Assembly: GCA_035772405.1 (NCBI GenBank)
Contig: JAYKKM010000506.1
Span: 165,001-229,000 of the forward strand
Direction: 5' to 3'
Source: Chrysogorgia sp. JL179-B06
Lineage: Eukaryota > Cnidaria > Anthozoa > Scleralcyonacea > Chrysogorgiidae
DNA length: 64,000 nucleotides
Shown here piece by piece: positions 47,739 through 57,985 of this stretch. The notes beneath the pieces were generated by a model. It was not told where the DNA came from. It saw only the letters and a program-made list of their open reading frames with translations, and did not search any database. Positions within the stretch are counted from its first letter, which is position 1. Each line of letters begins with the position of its first letter. Position numbers and translations under genes: made by a program.

Positions 47739-48064
47739 AATACCTTTTAAATATATCAATTCCGAATTTTAATCAACAATAGTACCAGCAATAATTACAT
47801 TAATTTCTACCTTATCCGCAAAGTTCAATAATGATGCCACTAGGCTAAACCACAGAGCTATCACGCCTTTGCACTATTTTAAATCCTTAAATATCTTTTA
47901 AATATACCAATTGCGAATTTTAATCAACAATAGTACCAGCAGTAATTACATTTATTTCTACCTTATCCGCAAAGTTCAAGAATGATGCCACTAGCCTAAA
48001 CCACTGAGCTATCACGCCCTTTGCGCTATTTTAAATCATTAAATACCTTTTAAATATACCAATT
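47739..48064 (-). repeat. 152-bp tRNA-derived repeat, right cluster part 1
   Basis: Two units start with CGAATTTTAATCAAC near 47763 and 47914 (151 bp apart). On the minus strand each includes GGGCGTGATAGCTCAGTGG followed by TTTAGGCTAGTGGC, a tRNA-like 5' half with an A box. The cluster continues at 50093 after an inserted LINE. Confidence 0.75.
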
Positions 48065-50092
48065 ATCGTCCAATTTCACCATTGCTAATTGTTGGAAAGC
48101 TTCTTGAGAAATGTGCGCATACCCGAGTTATCAATCATATCAGCGAACAATTACACAAGTTTCAAGTTTCAACATGGCTTCCTGAAAGGTAAATCTTGTA
48201 CCACCAATTTGCTGCAAGTGCTACCATGACTTCGGCAACCATCTGGACCGTGCAGAACAGACCGATATTGTCTACCTTAATTATGCGAAAGCCTTCGATA
48301 AAGTTAATAATTTGTTATTACTAAAAAAATCAATGGATTCGGAATTGCAGCAAACTTGTTATCATGGTTTCAAAATTATTTGTCGGATCGACACCAGCGG
48401 GTAACCATTCCAGGGGCAACTTCAGATGCTCTTCCGGTCCTCTCTGGTGTTCCACAGGGTCAATCCCAGGTCCATTGATGTTCCTTATTTTTATCAATGA
48501 CTTACCTGATATAATTACAGAAAATTCGAGCTCAAAAGTAGCCAGTTGTTTGCAGATGTCTCCAAGATTTATAAACCAGTGAAGTCTGTTCAGGATTGTA
48601 CTGATTTACAAAACAGTATTGATAAAACCTTCCAATTATGCACTGAATGGAATATGTCCTTCAATGTAAGTAAGTGTACCACGTTAAGTGTGACTCGTAA
48701 GCGCTCACCTTTCTCTCACACTTATAATCAGAATGGAAAACTGTTGGTAAAAACTAATTGCCAAAAAGATCTCGGGATGATGGTTAAAAGCGACCTTAAA
48801 TGGGACACGCATGTTTTGTCTATTATCAAAAAGGCAAGCAACGCTTTGGGATACATTAAGAGAGGGACAACTGGTTATAAAGATGTCGGAGCAAGGAAAA
48901 CCCTGTATTTGGCATTGGTAAGGAATCATTTCACCCATGCAGCGTCTCAAGTCTGGTCACCACAGTCAGTACTACTAATTAAACAATTAGAGTCTGTTCA
49001 AAGAAGAGCAACAAAGGTTTTGTTGTAACTTGTCCCATATGATATATACCGGGTGGCGCAAAAACATGTTCCCCCTCTTCGACTCATTGTAATTAAAAAA
49101 CTGAAAAAGCTATCTGATACAAATAAAAATTATTGAACGTAGTTATGTCTAACTTAAATTTTGATGTATGCCTTGCACATTTCTATAAAATATTAGCCGA
49201 GATATAGGCGTTTACACTCAATGTAGCGTTTTTGGAAGACGCGAAAAATTGTCTGAAATGGTCTAATAATGTGCATTATGGTAATAAAATGGTAAAAACA
49301 CGCATAGTGTCGTCCGAGTTTAAACGCCTATATCTCGGCTAATATTTTATAGAAATGTGCAAGGCATACATCAAAATTTAAGTTAGACATAACTACGATC
49401 AATAATTTTTATTTGTATAAGATAGCTTTTTCAGTTTTTTAATTACAATGAGTCGAAGAGGGGGTACATATGTCATATATGATATATACATATGATATAT
49501 ACATATGTCCCATATGTCCCATATACACCATATGATACTTCTATCATATCATAAAGATCGCCTTCTGAAACTAAACCTCTTACCGTTATCTTATTGGCAT
49601 GAATATTTGGATTTTGTGTTTTTGTATAAGAAGCCATTCTGGCATGCTATGCTTAAAATTGGAGGATTTCTTAAAACCCCATAGACCACTGCGCACTACA
49701 AGAAGATCCAACTCCTCTTCGGGTTTGCTATTTGAGACTCCCATGGTGCGTGCGGTGACTTTCCAAACGAGTTACTTTATAAAATCAGCTCGTGTTTGGA
49801 ATGAACTGCCATCATCCATTCGGTTATCAGAAACTCTATATCAGTTTAAGCGTAAATTATTTATGTATTATAATGACTGCCTAAGATTGACTTATAACAT
49901 CGACGAAATTGCCAAACTTATTCAATGCTGTTAACTATTCTATTGTATAGTTGTTGTTTTTTTTGTTTTTTTTTAAATTTATTTTTCTAATGGGCCACTG
50001 TTATTGGGGTTTTTCCCTGTTGTTGGTTCCTGGCATTATTTATTTATTGATTGATTGTATTTTTGCCAAATTGATATAAATAAAAACAAAAT
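48065..50092 (+). mobile_element. Dead LINE inserted in the 152-bp repeat
   Basis: Plus-strand frames, broken by several shifts, give an RT domain: LLEKCAHTRVINHISEQLHK, a KAFDKV block, ATSDALPVLSGVPQG and PGPLMFLIFINDLPD. The catalytic box reads FADV instead of FADD, so the second aspartate is gone. Frames at 48546-49028 (LGMMVKSDLKWDTH, SVQRRATKVLL) and 49599-49934 (SARVWNELPSSIR) give the C-terminal part. The 3' UTR ends ATATAAATAAAAACAAAA. The 5-bp target duplication CAATT lies at 48060-48064 and 50093-50097. No endonuclease domain is present, so it is 5'-truncated. A foldback element (49071-49464) sits inside it. Confidence 0.85.
49071..49464. mobile_element. Foldback MITE with 144-bp arms, nested in LINE
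   Basis: The left arm (49071-49214, from CCCCCTCTTCGACTCATTG) and right arm (49321-49464, ending CAATGAGTCGAAGAGGGGG) are near-perfect inverted copies; I count only two or three mismatches. The spacer is about 106 bp. It splits the LINE frame between its …RRATKVLL and …LLPLSYWHEY segments. AT-rich ATATGATATATAC repeats lie on its right. Confidence 0.88.
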
Positions 50093-50407
50093 CAATTGCG
50101 AATTTTAATCAACAATAGTACCAGCAGTAATTATATTAATTTCTACCTTATCCGCAAAGTTCAAGAATGATGCCACTAGCTTAAACCACTGAGCTACCAC
50201 GCCCTTTGCACCATTTTAAATCATTAAATACCCTTTAAATATACCAATTGCGAATTTTAATCAAGAATAGTAGCAGCAGTGATTACATTAATTTCTACCT
50301 TATCCGCAAAGTTCAAGAATGATGCCACTAGCTTAAACCACTGAGCTATCACGCCCTTTGCACTATTTTTAATCTTTAAATACCTTTTAAACTTACCATT
50401 TGCGAAT
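50093..50407 (-). repeat. 152-bp tRNA-derived repeat, right cluster part 2
   Basis: Two more units start near 50099 and 50251 (152 bp), with the same A-box-like tRNA half on the minus strand. The segment 50408-50625 after it shows no recognisable gene. Confidence 0.75.
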
Positions 50408-50625
50408 TTTAATAGTGAAAGCCGCCATTTTGAAGAGTGCTAAAACAAGTGTTTTTCTTCAAGAATTTAAGAGCAAAACGAGTCTGTGAGATTGTGTATC
50501 TTGAAATTTCAATGCATAAATACAACACCATTTAATACCACTGTTAAACTTTCTGTAGCCATAGTCCGCTGTCTGAATCCTTAAAGTCCCTAGTCTCTGG
50601 TGTGCTACAACAGAACGAGGAATTT

Positions 50626-51177
50626 AAGGAGCTGTCATTAAACTGAAAATTCTTGTTAAAGTTTCGTGACCCAACAAAATCTCCCTGGATGGTTTCATGA
50701 CCCAACTATACATTTTGTTTTAGTTTTGTGGCTCAGCACGTTTTAAATTTTAAATTTTCATTGATACTGACAACACAGGAGTGCTGGGAACAGAGGGTGG
50801 TCTGTCATATAGAGCAAGGAAAACACTGATCAACTTTGTTTTAAGCCGGGTTTTCGCATTCCTGAACTCTTAGTCTCGAACCACTGAAATCCAAACTATA
50901 TATACATGCAGAAGGAAAAGTTCTGGGCCATGAAACTATAAATCAAAAGTTGGTGGGGCTACGAAAACATTTGGAAAACATTTGATGCGCCATGAAACCT
51001 TTTTGATTAGTATCAAAAGTAATCGAAGAAAACAAATATTTATAACATAGGAATTGATATATGCTATGTAAGTCCAAGAAATATCCATCACACACGCAAA
51101 GAAAAATTGTTTTGAGAACCCCTTGCCCCCAGAAATTATGTGCCCCCTCCCTTGTGGAATTAGTGACAGCTCCCTTA
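50626..51177 (+). mobile_element. GGGCAGAAGG-type MITE
   Basis: The ends are AAGGAGCTGTCATTAA and, at the right, GGAATTAGTGACAGCTCCCTT. It carries the same internal blocks and CATGAAAC/CACGAAAC words as the other copies. Some terminal GGGCAGAAGG sequence is lost at the left. Short frames inside it are shared with other copies and are not genes. Confidence 0.78.
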
Positions 51178-51294
51178 GTTCAGCAGAATATCGAGCAATA
51201 TGTGAACGAATCAAACCTTTCCCAAGAAAAGGTTAAACCAAACGAGGGCAAGAAAGCCATTTATGTACCTGAAGGATAACTTTGCATTAGAAAA

Positions 51295-51945
51295 TTAATT
51301 TTACTAATCACATGCTATTCTGAGCTTCGAAAGTAGAAAAAAAGAGCCAAAATATTCGCCAGTGAAAGCCGCAATTTTGAATAGTGCTAATTAGTAACTG
51401 ACATTGTACTTGTGACGTGAAGAATCCAACTAGATTACAAATGCAATATATTATAATGGCTGCTTGAACCTTGTCGTTTTAAGCCAGATCATATGTGCCT
51501 AATCCCAATGATAAACATTCTGAAAACTCATACCAGAACATGTGTGCCTAATTCCCGGTTAAGTCAAGTTGTTCTAAGGATTTATGGTGAAGGAAAATTT
51601 CGAGTGTTAGAATATATACATTTTAAGACCAAACCGGGACCAGTTGCGAAAAACGCAACTTCAAGGCCTTCCGGCTGCGATGCAGTGCTCTTACCATTAA
51701 GCTACGGAGGCCGTTGCCGAGAGCCTAGTCAGCCTTAGAACATGTAGTTTAATCGAGTGAAATGCCTTGGATATTACTTGTAATAAGTCAAGTGGAAGTA
51801 CAGTGCCAGGTTGCTAAGCACTTTTCAAAATGGCGGCTTTCACTGTAGAATATTTTGGATCTATTCAAGACCAATTTCAATAGGATGCGATATACTTTCG
51901 AAGCTCAGAACACGGCCAGTATCTCAACTATGTTTATTTTTTATT
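51295..51945. repeat. Composite repeat with inverted ends
   Basis: CGAAAGTA…AGAGCCAAAATATTCGCCAG…GAAAGCCGCAATTTTGAA near 51330-51395 is mirrored by TTCAAAATGGCGGCTTTCAC…TATACTTTCGAAG near 51825-51905. The same block occurs once at 17465-17575 with GAGATACTGACCGTGTTCTG. It looks like a nonautonomous element with arms of about 90 bp; the interior holds the SINE-like sequence at 51610-51712. Confidence 0.55.
51610..51712 (-). repeat. tRNA-derived SINE-like sequence
   Basis: On the minus strand the sequence starts GGCCTCCGTAGCTTAATGG and has an A box TAGCTTAATGGTAAGAGCA (51686-51704), a D-arm-like GCTT/GAGC pair and a small dyad CTGC/GCAG. It then has a second hairpin, GTTGCG TTTTT CGCAAC, and finally GGTCCCGGTTTGGTC in the place of a B box. 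It cannot be folded into a complete tRNA by eye, so a SINE head is likelier than a working tRNA gene. Confidence 0.5.
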
Positions 51946-52269
51946 AATGATAAAAACATGGATTATGGAGTGACATCGTTTAATAAAACCAGGCTTCGCC
52001 TTGTTGGCTTCGCCTTGTTTTTTCAACACTGCTTCTCGGTGTTTCGAAATCGGAGGAAGAACCCTTGATTGTGTTTCAGCTATTACTCAAAACACTACAT
52101 AGTTTAAGGTGGGCACTAGAGTTTTGTAGCGACTGTCTCACGTAAATGCTGTCTACCTATCGCTCAGATCTGCCACTATCTTGTGCTGCTGGTCTGAGTT
52201 CAGTCAACGTGTATCACGCCCTACCACAAACCGTGTGACCGTTGAGAGATGTCCGGCCGTCATGAAATT

Positions 52270-52926
52270 TCACTCGCCGATAACACTCAACTGGATTTCG
52301 TTCTGATTAACGTCATTAAGTCGGATGATCTCGGTGTGTCGTATGCTTGACCTGGATGAATCATTCAGACTATCCCTGTGTGTCATCATACGAGATTGTA
52401 CGTTTTGAGATAACGAGTTGCTGGAGTTACCACCACGGGTGTGCAGCCGTACACCGATATGACGTCTTGAGCTCTTCAACTGTCTGTTCACCTCGTCGCA
52501 TCTCTTGCACTTGATGCACGCGTGGAAGATCATCTTGAAGGAATAGTTGAATTCCCTGTTGCGGAAGGCGTAGACGAACGGGTTCAGTGAGCTGTTGCAG
52601 TAGTGCATCCACTTGACGAAGCGCCACAGGTGGGTCCTGCCTTCGATGGAGCTAGGCAGCGCGCTTGGGAGGTACCGCGCTAGGGCGATGTAGGTGAAGA
52701 AGGGCGCCCATGCGACGACAAAGAGGCCGGTGACGATCAATAAGGTCACGATGGTTTTCAGTTGACTTGACCAGCTTGCTTGGAGGTTCTTGCTGGAGCG
52801 TACGTTGAGGCGGGAGCGTTTCATGGCGGTACGGAACAGCAGTGAGTACGAGGTGATCATGATAAATACGGGCAATACGAAGCACATCAAGATGGTGTAA
52901 ACGTTATACCACTCGGCATTGGTCAC
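52270..52926 (-). CDS. Aminergic-like class A GPCR, gene B, exon 2 (TM5-TM7, tail)
   Basis: This exon encodes residues 175-392 of the second receptor, starting after acceptor CATATACAAG (ends 52927) in phase 0 and ending at the stop 52272-52270. P193, W247-A-P249-FF, W280, Y283 and NPFVY (289-293) are all kept. Relative to gene A there are about nine substitutions, mostly in the third intracellular loop (AMKRS for ATKHS, RSSKN for RFNKN) and the tail, none in the seven helices' key positions. T185 and C189 at 5.42/5.46 are the same. Downstream, the original 3' flank without the LINE is preserved (52130-52269). The intron to exon 1 is 3169 bp. Confidence 0.9.
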   Translation of the reverse strand: MTNAEWYNVYTILMCFVLPVFIMITSYSLLFRTAMKRSRLNVRSSKNLQASWSSQLKTIVTLLIVTGLFVVAWAPFFTYIALARYLPSALPSSIEGRTHLWRFVKWMHYCNSSLNPFVYAFRNREFNYSFKMIFHACIKCKRCDEVNRQLKSSRRHIGVRLHTRGGNSSNSLSQNVQSRMMTHRDSLNDSSRSSIRHTEIIRLNDVNQNEIQLSVIGE

Positions 52927-53034
52927 CTTGTATATGGTGGGATAAACAAATAGATAATATATTAAAGAAAATTTCAGGAATTGGTGAGACTAGAAGGCAG
53001 TGTAGATCGTGAAACACTTGAATCTGCTTAAAGT

Positions 53035-53240
53035 AAATAGTTTGAACCTAGGAGTATCATAAGATGTGCGAAGTTGATCGTCCAGGTTGTTGTAGTCTTG
53101 CGGAGAAAGACTATTGTTGGTGACTGACGTTTCGACAGCCTCAGCGACTCTGAAGATGCATGACCGCCGCTGAGGCCGTCGAAACGTCAGTCACCAACAA
53201 TAGTCTTTTTCAAGACTACAACAACCTGGACAATCAACTT
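53035..53240. mobile_element. Penelope-like/HHR-type inverted pair in gene B intron
   Basis: Two motif copies meet almost head to head: a partial minus-strand copy (about 53119-53145) and a plus-strand copy (53146-53194) with CTGAAGATGCATGACCGCC…GTCGAAACGTCAGTC. The roughly 400-bp interior seen in gene A is missing, and the plus copy has a few extra bases after CTGAAGA. Confidence 0.5.
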
Positions 53241-53254
53241 CACACATCTTCAAT

Positions 53255-53510
53255 CTGTTTATAATGTACTTTTAGTCCTACTACCACACTTCGACTATTG
53301 TTGTGACATATTGGGGGTCATTATGGGTAGTAAAAATGTCATTCGTCAGTAGAAAATTGCTCTAAATGAGCTTGGATGGAAATATTTGAACTAGGAACGT
53401 AGGGTGTATTTTAAACCCAGACTAATGTACAAAATTACCGACGATTTAGCACCAAAAATACTTATTGAGAACAAAAAAACAACTTATTTTTACGTTAAAT
53501 AAGTTTAAAT
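53255..53510 (+). mobile_element. LINE C-terminal remnant in gene B intron
   Basis: The plus frame reads YNVLLVLLPHFDYCCDILG, then LNELGWKYLN and, after a stop, RRVYFKPRLMYKITDDLAPK, the post-RT region of CR1/jockey-like LINEs. More decayed copies exist in the gene A intron (near 10820) and its duplicate (15537-15665), so the insertion is older than the gene duplications. Confidence 0.65.
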
Positions 53511-53607
53511 ATGTTTTAAGTTAAATACTTCTTTCCATTACAACATAAGGGGTTCATCCACCAAACTTTATTTACCACAGCCAAAGACGGAGTATCTTAA
53601 AAAGAGC

Positions 53608-54386
53608 TTGAGGGCAATTCCATGTAACGGACATTACACAGTTTGTCAAATGTTGAAAACTAATTTGAATATTTCTTCCACTTTTACCATTGTTTCATTT
53701 TTAATTAGAAATTCTGATAAGTGAACAACAATTGATGTTCAACTTACTAATTTTTCAGAGTGTTTTGGAAAATGTCATATATTTACAATCACAATATTTT
53801 GCGTAACGGATATTACTCCAGAAAAGACATGCCTATATTAGTACTTTTTCAAACAACATATCTTCTCAATTACGATTGTTACAACAAAACACCTAAATTA
53901 TGAATCCACTTGTACATACTTTAAAATTATTTGTACATGTTGGATAAAATTTTACCTTTTTTTGAAATAAATAACAAATTTGTGTGTAGCGGACATTGCA
54001 CAGAAGCCGTAACGGACATTACACTTTTGTCTCATGCTTCTTTATTAATATTTGTCCCCAAAGTTACCCAATTTGATAGGGGATTGGATTTAAAACAAAT
54101 TTAATCCATTGTAATATTTTCAACAATCAACCAAAATACTGCTTTTTGCTTTTTTAAGCATAGTATGCACACATTGTAAATGTTGTGTAAAACTAAACCT
54201 TAATTTCATGTACAGGTAAATTTGAAGAATTACAACACTGTATTTAGATGTTGGCAATAAAGTTAGACGTTTTTATAGCTAAAAAGCATAAAGAGGATAA
54301 ACTTTCCTTAGCCACTAAGGTAGTAAGGGCTCTTGCTTAATTTAAGAAATCACAAAAAGTGCATTTAAACATGGAATTGCCCTTGA
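53608..54386. mobile_element. 771-bp MITE with TTGA target duplication
   Basis: The element runs 53612-54382 with ends GGGCAATTCCATGT and ACATGGAATTGCCC, flanked by TTGA on both sides. The matching intron copy (minus strand near 15400) reads AAAGAGCTTGAATTAG with a single TTGA, an empty site. Four dispersed copies of a dyad near GTAACGGACATTACAC lie inside (about 53625, 53801, 53977 and 54009). No transposase. Confidence 0.82.
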
Positions 54387-54399
54387 GTTAGTTATATAT

Positions 54400-55204
54400 A
54401 ATGGGGCTAGGCTGATGTGATTTTAAAAATATCGATAAGCGATATTGAATTTTACGCATATCGAAAATATCGAAAGTTTCAACTTCACTAAACCCCAAGT
54501 CGATTTTAAAAAAATAATTTCGGCAATTATTGTCGTAAAGTAGAGAACAGCATATACGCTAATTGAGGTGACGAGATCTTATTGCGTTTAAAAACACGTA
54601 GCGCCGGTCCCGCAAAACAAAAGACCAATGCCTCCCATAGACGAGATGTCGCGTAGGAAGACAACTTAAATAGCGATGTAAACAAAGTATAATTACGCGT
54701 GCTCTGGCGGCATTGAAATAGATTTAAATATAATTTACGCAGTTTAGCAGTTACGCGTAGACCAGGTTTAAAAACAAAGTATCAGAATATCACACGGCTC
54801 TTTCTAATCCTGCAGTTCTGTCGTGAAGTAGCCAAACTAATTTCGCTAACGTTCAAGTGTTCAATCAACTCAAGTCTCTAAAATGTCGAAAAACGAGTCC
54901 TACTTAAGCCAAACAAAGCAAACATGTTGGTTTGCTGAAAATTTGTAAATTTCTCTTTATAGAATGCAAAAAATTGTAAATAATTACTCTCTGTAGATTG
55001 AACATTCCATGCTTAATAAACCTTGAACGTTTTATCTTTTTTTGCGTTTTTTTACATGCGACTGCGCTTACCGCGCGTGCACCGAGGTAAATTGAGTTTT
55101 CGTATTTGCTTCATTTCGATATTCGATATCGCCGATATTATCGAAAAAATCTTTCGATATCGATTTTTCAATATTTTTCAATATCGCATTAGCCTAAATG
55201 GGGC
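54400..55204. mobile_element. 789-bp hAT-type nonautonomous element
   Basis: The element is at 54408-55196, with ends TAGGCTGATGTGAT and the inverse of TAGGCTAATGCGAT, followed on both sides by CGATA/TATCG-rich subterminal sequence. The 8-bp target duplication AATGGGGC lies at 54400-54407 and 55197-55204. The homologous intron copy near 15390 has AATGGGGC once, confirming the empty site. An 8-bp duplication with such ends fits the hAT superfamily. No transposase frame is visible. Confidence 0.85.
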
Positions 55205-55224
55205 TGAATCATTGATCCCTAAAT

Positions 55225-55379
55225 AAAGACTGGATCGAGCAACTATTGTTCAGAAAATGAAGCCGGAAGTAGCTCGTGGCGGCCATCTTGTTGGGACCAT
55301 GTTATATAGTTTTACAATAGGCGAATGCAGAGACTATCTGTCTCTGATATTTTAAGATGCTAAAATGAATCAGTTGTCC
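55225..55379 (+). mobile_element. Half of a palindromic foldback element
   Basis: It starts AAGACTGGATCGAGCAACTA and follows one arm of the 475-bp foldback family up to AATGAATCAGTTGTC, then joins sequence shared with 9260 (CCGCCGTCGCAC). The other arm is absent, so it is a deletion derivative or a one-armed ancestor. Confidence 0.75.
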
Positions 55380-55497
55380 CCGCCGTCGCACACCCTGTAT
55401 TTGTAGATCACAAATCACAAAAGAACGTTATCTCGGCCAATATTTAACCGATTTTAATTCTGAAAACAGATTTGGAGTTGCCTAGTCTAAATACACT

Positions 55498-56030
55498 TAA
55501 GGGAGCTATCATTAATTCCACCCGGGAAGGGGCAGAAGGAAAACTGAAAATTCTTGTTAAAGTTTCGTGACCCAACCAAATTTCCCTGCATGGTTTCATG
55601 ACCCAACTATATATTTTGTTTTAGTTTCGTGGCCCAGCACATCTTAAATTTTAAATTGAGTGCTGGGAACTGCAGGATGGTTGTCTGCCATATACAGTGG
55701 CGTCGCTAGCGGGGGGAGTATGGGGGGAAATGAAATCCATGCTATATTTTCATGTACATAATTTCTGGGAGAAAGCGCTTCTCTTCTTTTTCTTTGGGTG
55801 TGATTACTGTGATATGGATATTTATTGGACTTACATAGCGTATATCAATTCCTATGTTATAAATATTTGTTTTCTTCGATTACTTTTGATACTATTAATC
55901 AAAAAGGTTTCATGGCACATCAAAGGTTTTCCAAATGTTTTCGTAGCCCCACCAACTTTTGATTTCATTAGTTTCATCGCCCAGCACTTTTCCTTCTGCC
56001 CCCTCCCCGGTGGAATTAATGATAGCTCCA
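55498..56030 (-). mobile_element. GGGCAGAAGG-type MITE in gene B intron
   Basis: This copy is complete at both ends: GGGAGCTATCATTAATTCC with GGGGCAGAAGGAAAA on one side and TTTTCCTTCTGCCCCC with GGAATTAATGATAGCTCC on the other. It lies at the same intron position as the 8561-9118 element of gene A, just inside the exon 1 donor. A GGGGGGAGTATGGGGGG insertion near 55710 is private. Short frames over it are shadows. Confidence 0.82.
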
Positions 56031-56095
56031 TAACCTTCCACAATTGGCAAGTAGAGTGTATGTATAGGTATTAATTACTTAGTTCACTTACTTAC

Positions 56096-56617
56096 CTTGT
56101 TGTAGGGAAGCAGACGAAGCAGCGAGCTGAATGCAGCGAGAATCCAAACGGCGAACACCATGACGTAATAGAAACACACAGGCATGGAGCGGTGGCGAAC
56201 GGGCGCGACGATCGAGAAACAACGCTCGAGGCTTATGGCCGTGAGTTGAAAGATAGACGCAGCGCCGTTGAAGATGTCGAAGGAGATGTAGAAGAGATAG
56301 ACGTGCGGGTTGCTGGTCGTCCTTGTAAACGCGTTGAACGTGTAGTGGATCCACAATGGTATGGAGATGAGACCGACGAGGAAATCGCACAGCGCCAAGC
56401 TCACGAAACACATGTTGGTCACCGTGCGCAATTTGTAGTTCACTTTGAAAGCGAGCATCACCAGGCCGTTGCCGACGATTATTACGCAGGCGAGGATGGA
56501 GTAGAACACGGCGGAGATGATATTTTCGCCATCATAGCCATCGTAGGATTTTGGCGAAACGCGAGGTGGCGCCATGGACGCATTTAGCGCAGCAGTAGTG
56601 TTTACCAAGTCCATCAT
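56096..56617 (-). CDS. Aminergic-like class A GPCR, gene B, exon 1 (TM1-TM4)
   Basis: The frame starts ATGATGGAC after GTAGCC (56617), so there are two adjacent start codons, and ends AAG|GTAAGT at 56096/56095. It encodes 174 residues that differ from gene A at about 11 sites (for example S102 for Arg and F71 for Ile). GN49-50, D78, D114 (3.32), the ERC motif and W158 are all conserved, as is Tyr107 in place of the disulfide cysteine. N-glycosylation sites N6 and N12 remain. With exon 2 (52926-52270) the protein is 392 residues, about 95% identical to gene A. The frame is intact with consensus splice sites, so both copies appear functional. The plus-strand frame opposite it is an antisense shadow. 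Confidence 0.9.
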
Positions 56618-57985
56618 GGCTACGTTTTTGGACGAGGGACGACGTTCTCACAGCTCAGGTCTGCGTTTCTTATCTGTGGCGAAAGTAGAAATAATGTCGA
56701 AGTGAAAGAAATATAACGCAGCTTGTATAAACACAAACCCTGCAGTGTCGAGAGAAAATATAAATATGTCACAACTTTAGGAGTTAAGAGAGAATGTCCA
56801 GATTATTGACTCATGTGGCGCTCAGCTTAATTCCGTGTTCGTTCAACTCCTATAGCAGACAGTCACACAAAGCATTTCAGGAAATGTTGCCACAGTAAAT
56901 GACATGCACCTATCATAGTGCCGGATCATCCGGCTTAACCATCTCATGTTGACTCATCTTGGACGTTTGCGTAAACAAAACTGCACGGATAGTTAAAAGA
57001 CAGATAGGAGAGCATGATAACCAAGTTAAAAAAACTCTACGATATTCAAATTATAGCAATAATATAGATTAAATGACAGCATAACAAAGTAATCATGACA
57101 AAGCCACTTTACTAAGTCTAAGACATATTTTAGACATATTCCAGGTTTTGTAGGTTAAGTACTTTTAAGTACTTTTGGAGGGTACCGGACACAGAATATA
57201 TAAATCATTGAAATATTCAGTTTAAAAGTAGGGTTAGTATTCCTTTATTTCAGGGTTAGGACTAGAATTTTTGTTTGGGTTATGTGGTTAGGGTTTTTGT
57301 TCTTGTAAAGCTTCTGAATCCCGAGAAAATTATAAACCTTGATGTGTCTAGTAGTCTGTGCCCATTGTGTGTTCGGTAGACGAAGAAGATGCCATTTTTT
57401 AACCCAGTAATTTCTTCGTAACAAAACGAAAAACGGTCAAAAATTACATGTATATATAAGGATCAAAGATCAACAACATTTACCTTGAACAATCGGTCGT
57501 GGGTTAGGCTGTTTTTTTAAGAGCTATACTATCATTTTAAACATCAAAATACTTATCTGAACGTTGGTCACAAGGCGAAATCAAAGCAAATTCCACTAAA
57601 AAACATCTGCAAATATTCTTCGCCATCAATGGTATCCCAAATTTCAACTATAGGTTTCAACCAGAGTACATGAAACACGACTTAACCAATCAGTGGGGAA
57701 CTGAATTTCAATTTCTCAAGGACAAATCTCTTCGAGTGTATCATGAAAAAATGTTATCGCAGGAGGCAGGACAAAATTATGCCATACATACACGTTTGTT
57801 CATTTATTATTTATTACAAAATTGAGTTATTTTTTCAGCGGTTTGCCATATGGAAATATTTTGGTTTATTTTTAATAATATATAATTTGAGAAATAAGTA
57901 AACATTTTTACCAAAATGATTGTTTAATTATATAGGCCTTATTCCGAAATGGCTGCCATGCAATTTAATATTCTTTTATATGCAA
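56618..57985 (-). promoter_or_regulatory. Upstream region of gene B, inverted copy of 5.9-7.98 kb
   Basis: This region matches the gene A upstream arm in reverse: the start-proximal 370 bp, the CTCTACGATATTCAAATTATAG block, the degenerate TTAGG-type tract near 57230-57300 and GGCCTTATTCCGAAATGGCTGCC. It lacks the hAT-like insert found at 6233-6873 and shows the empty site near 57690. No separate gene is visible. Conserved promoter elements cannot be told apart from recent duplication. Confidence 0.6.

Noticed and set aside
51610..51712. Functional tRNA gene
   Set aside because: The A box is good, but the anticodon arm does not close with a 7-base loop and no proper B box GGTTCGANTCC follows at the right distance; a SINE head is likelier.
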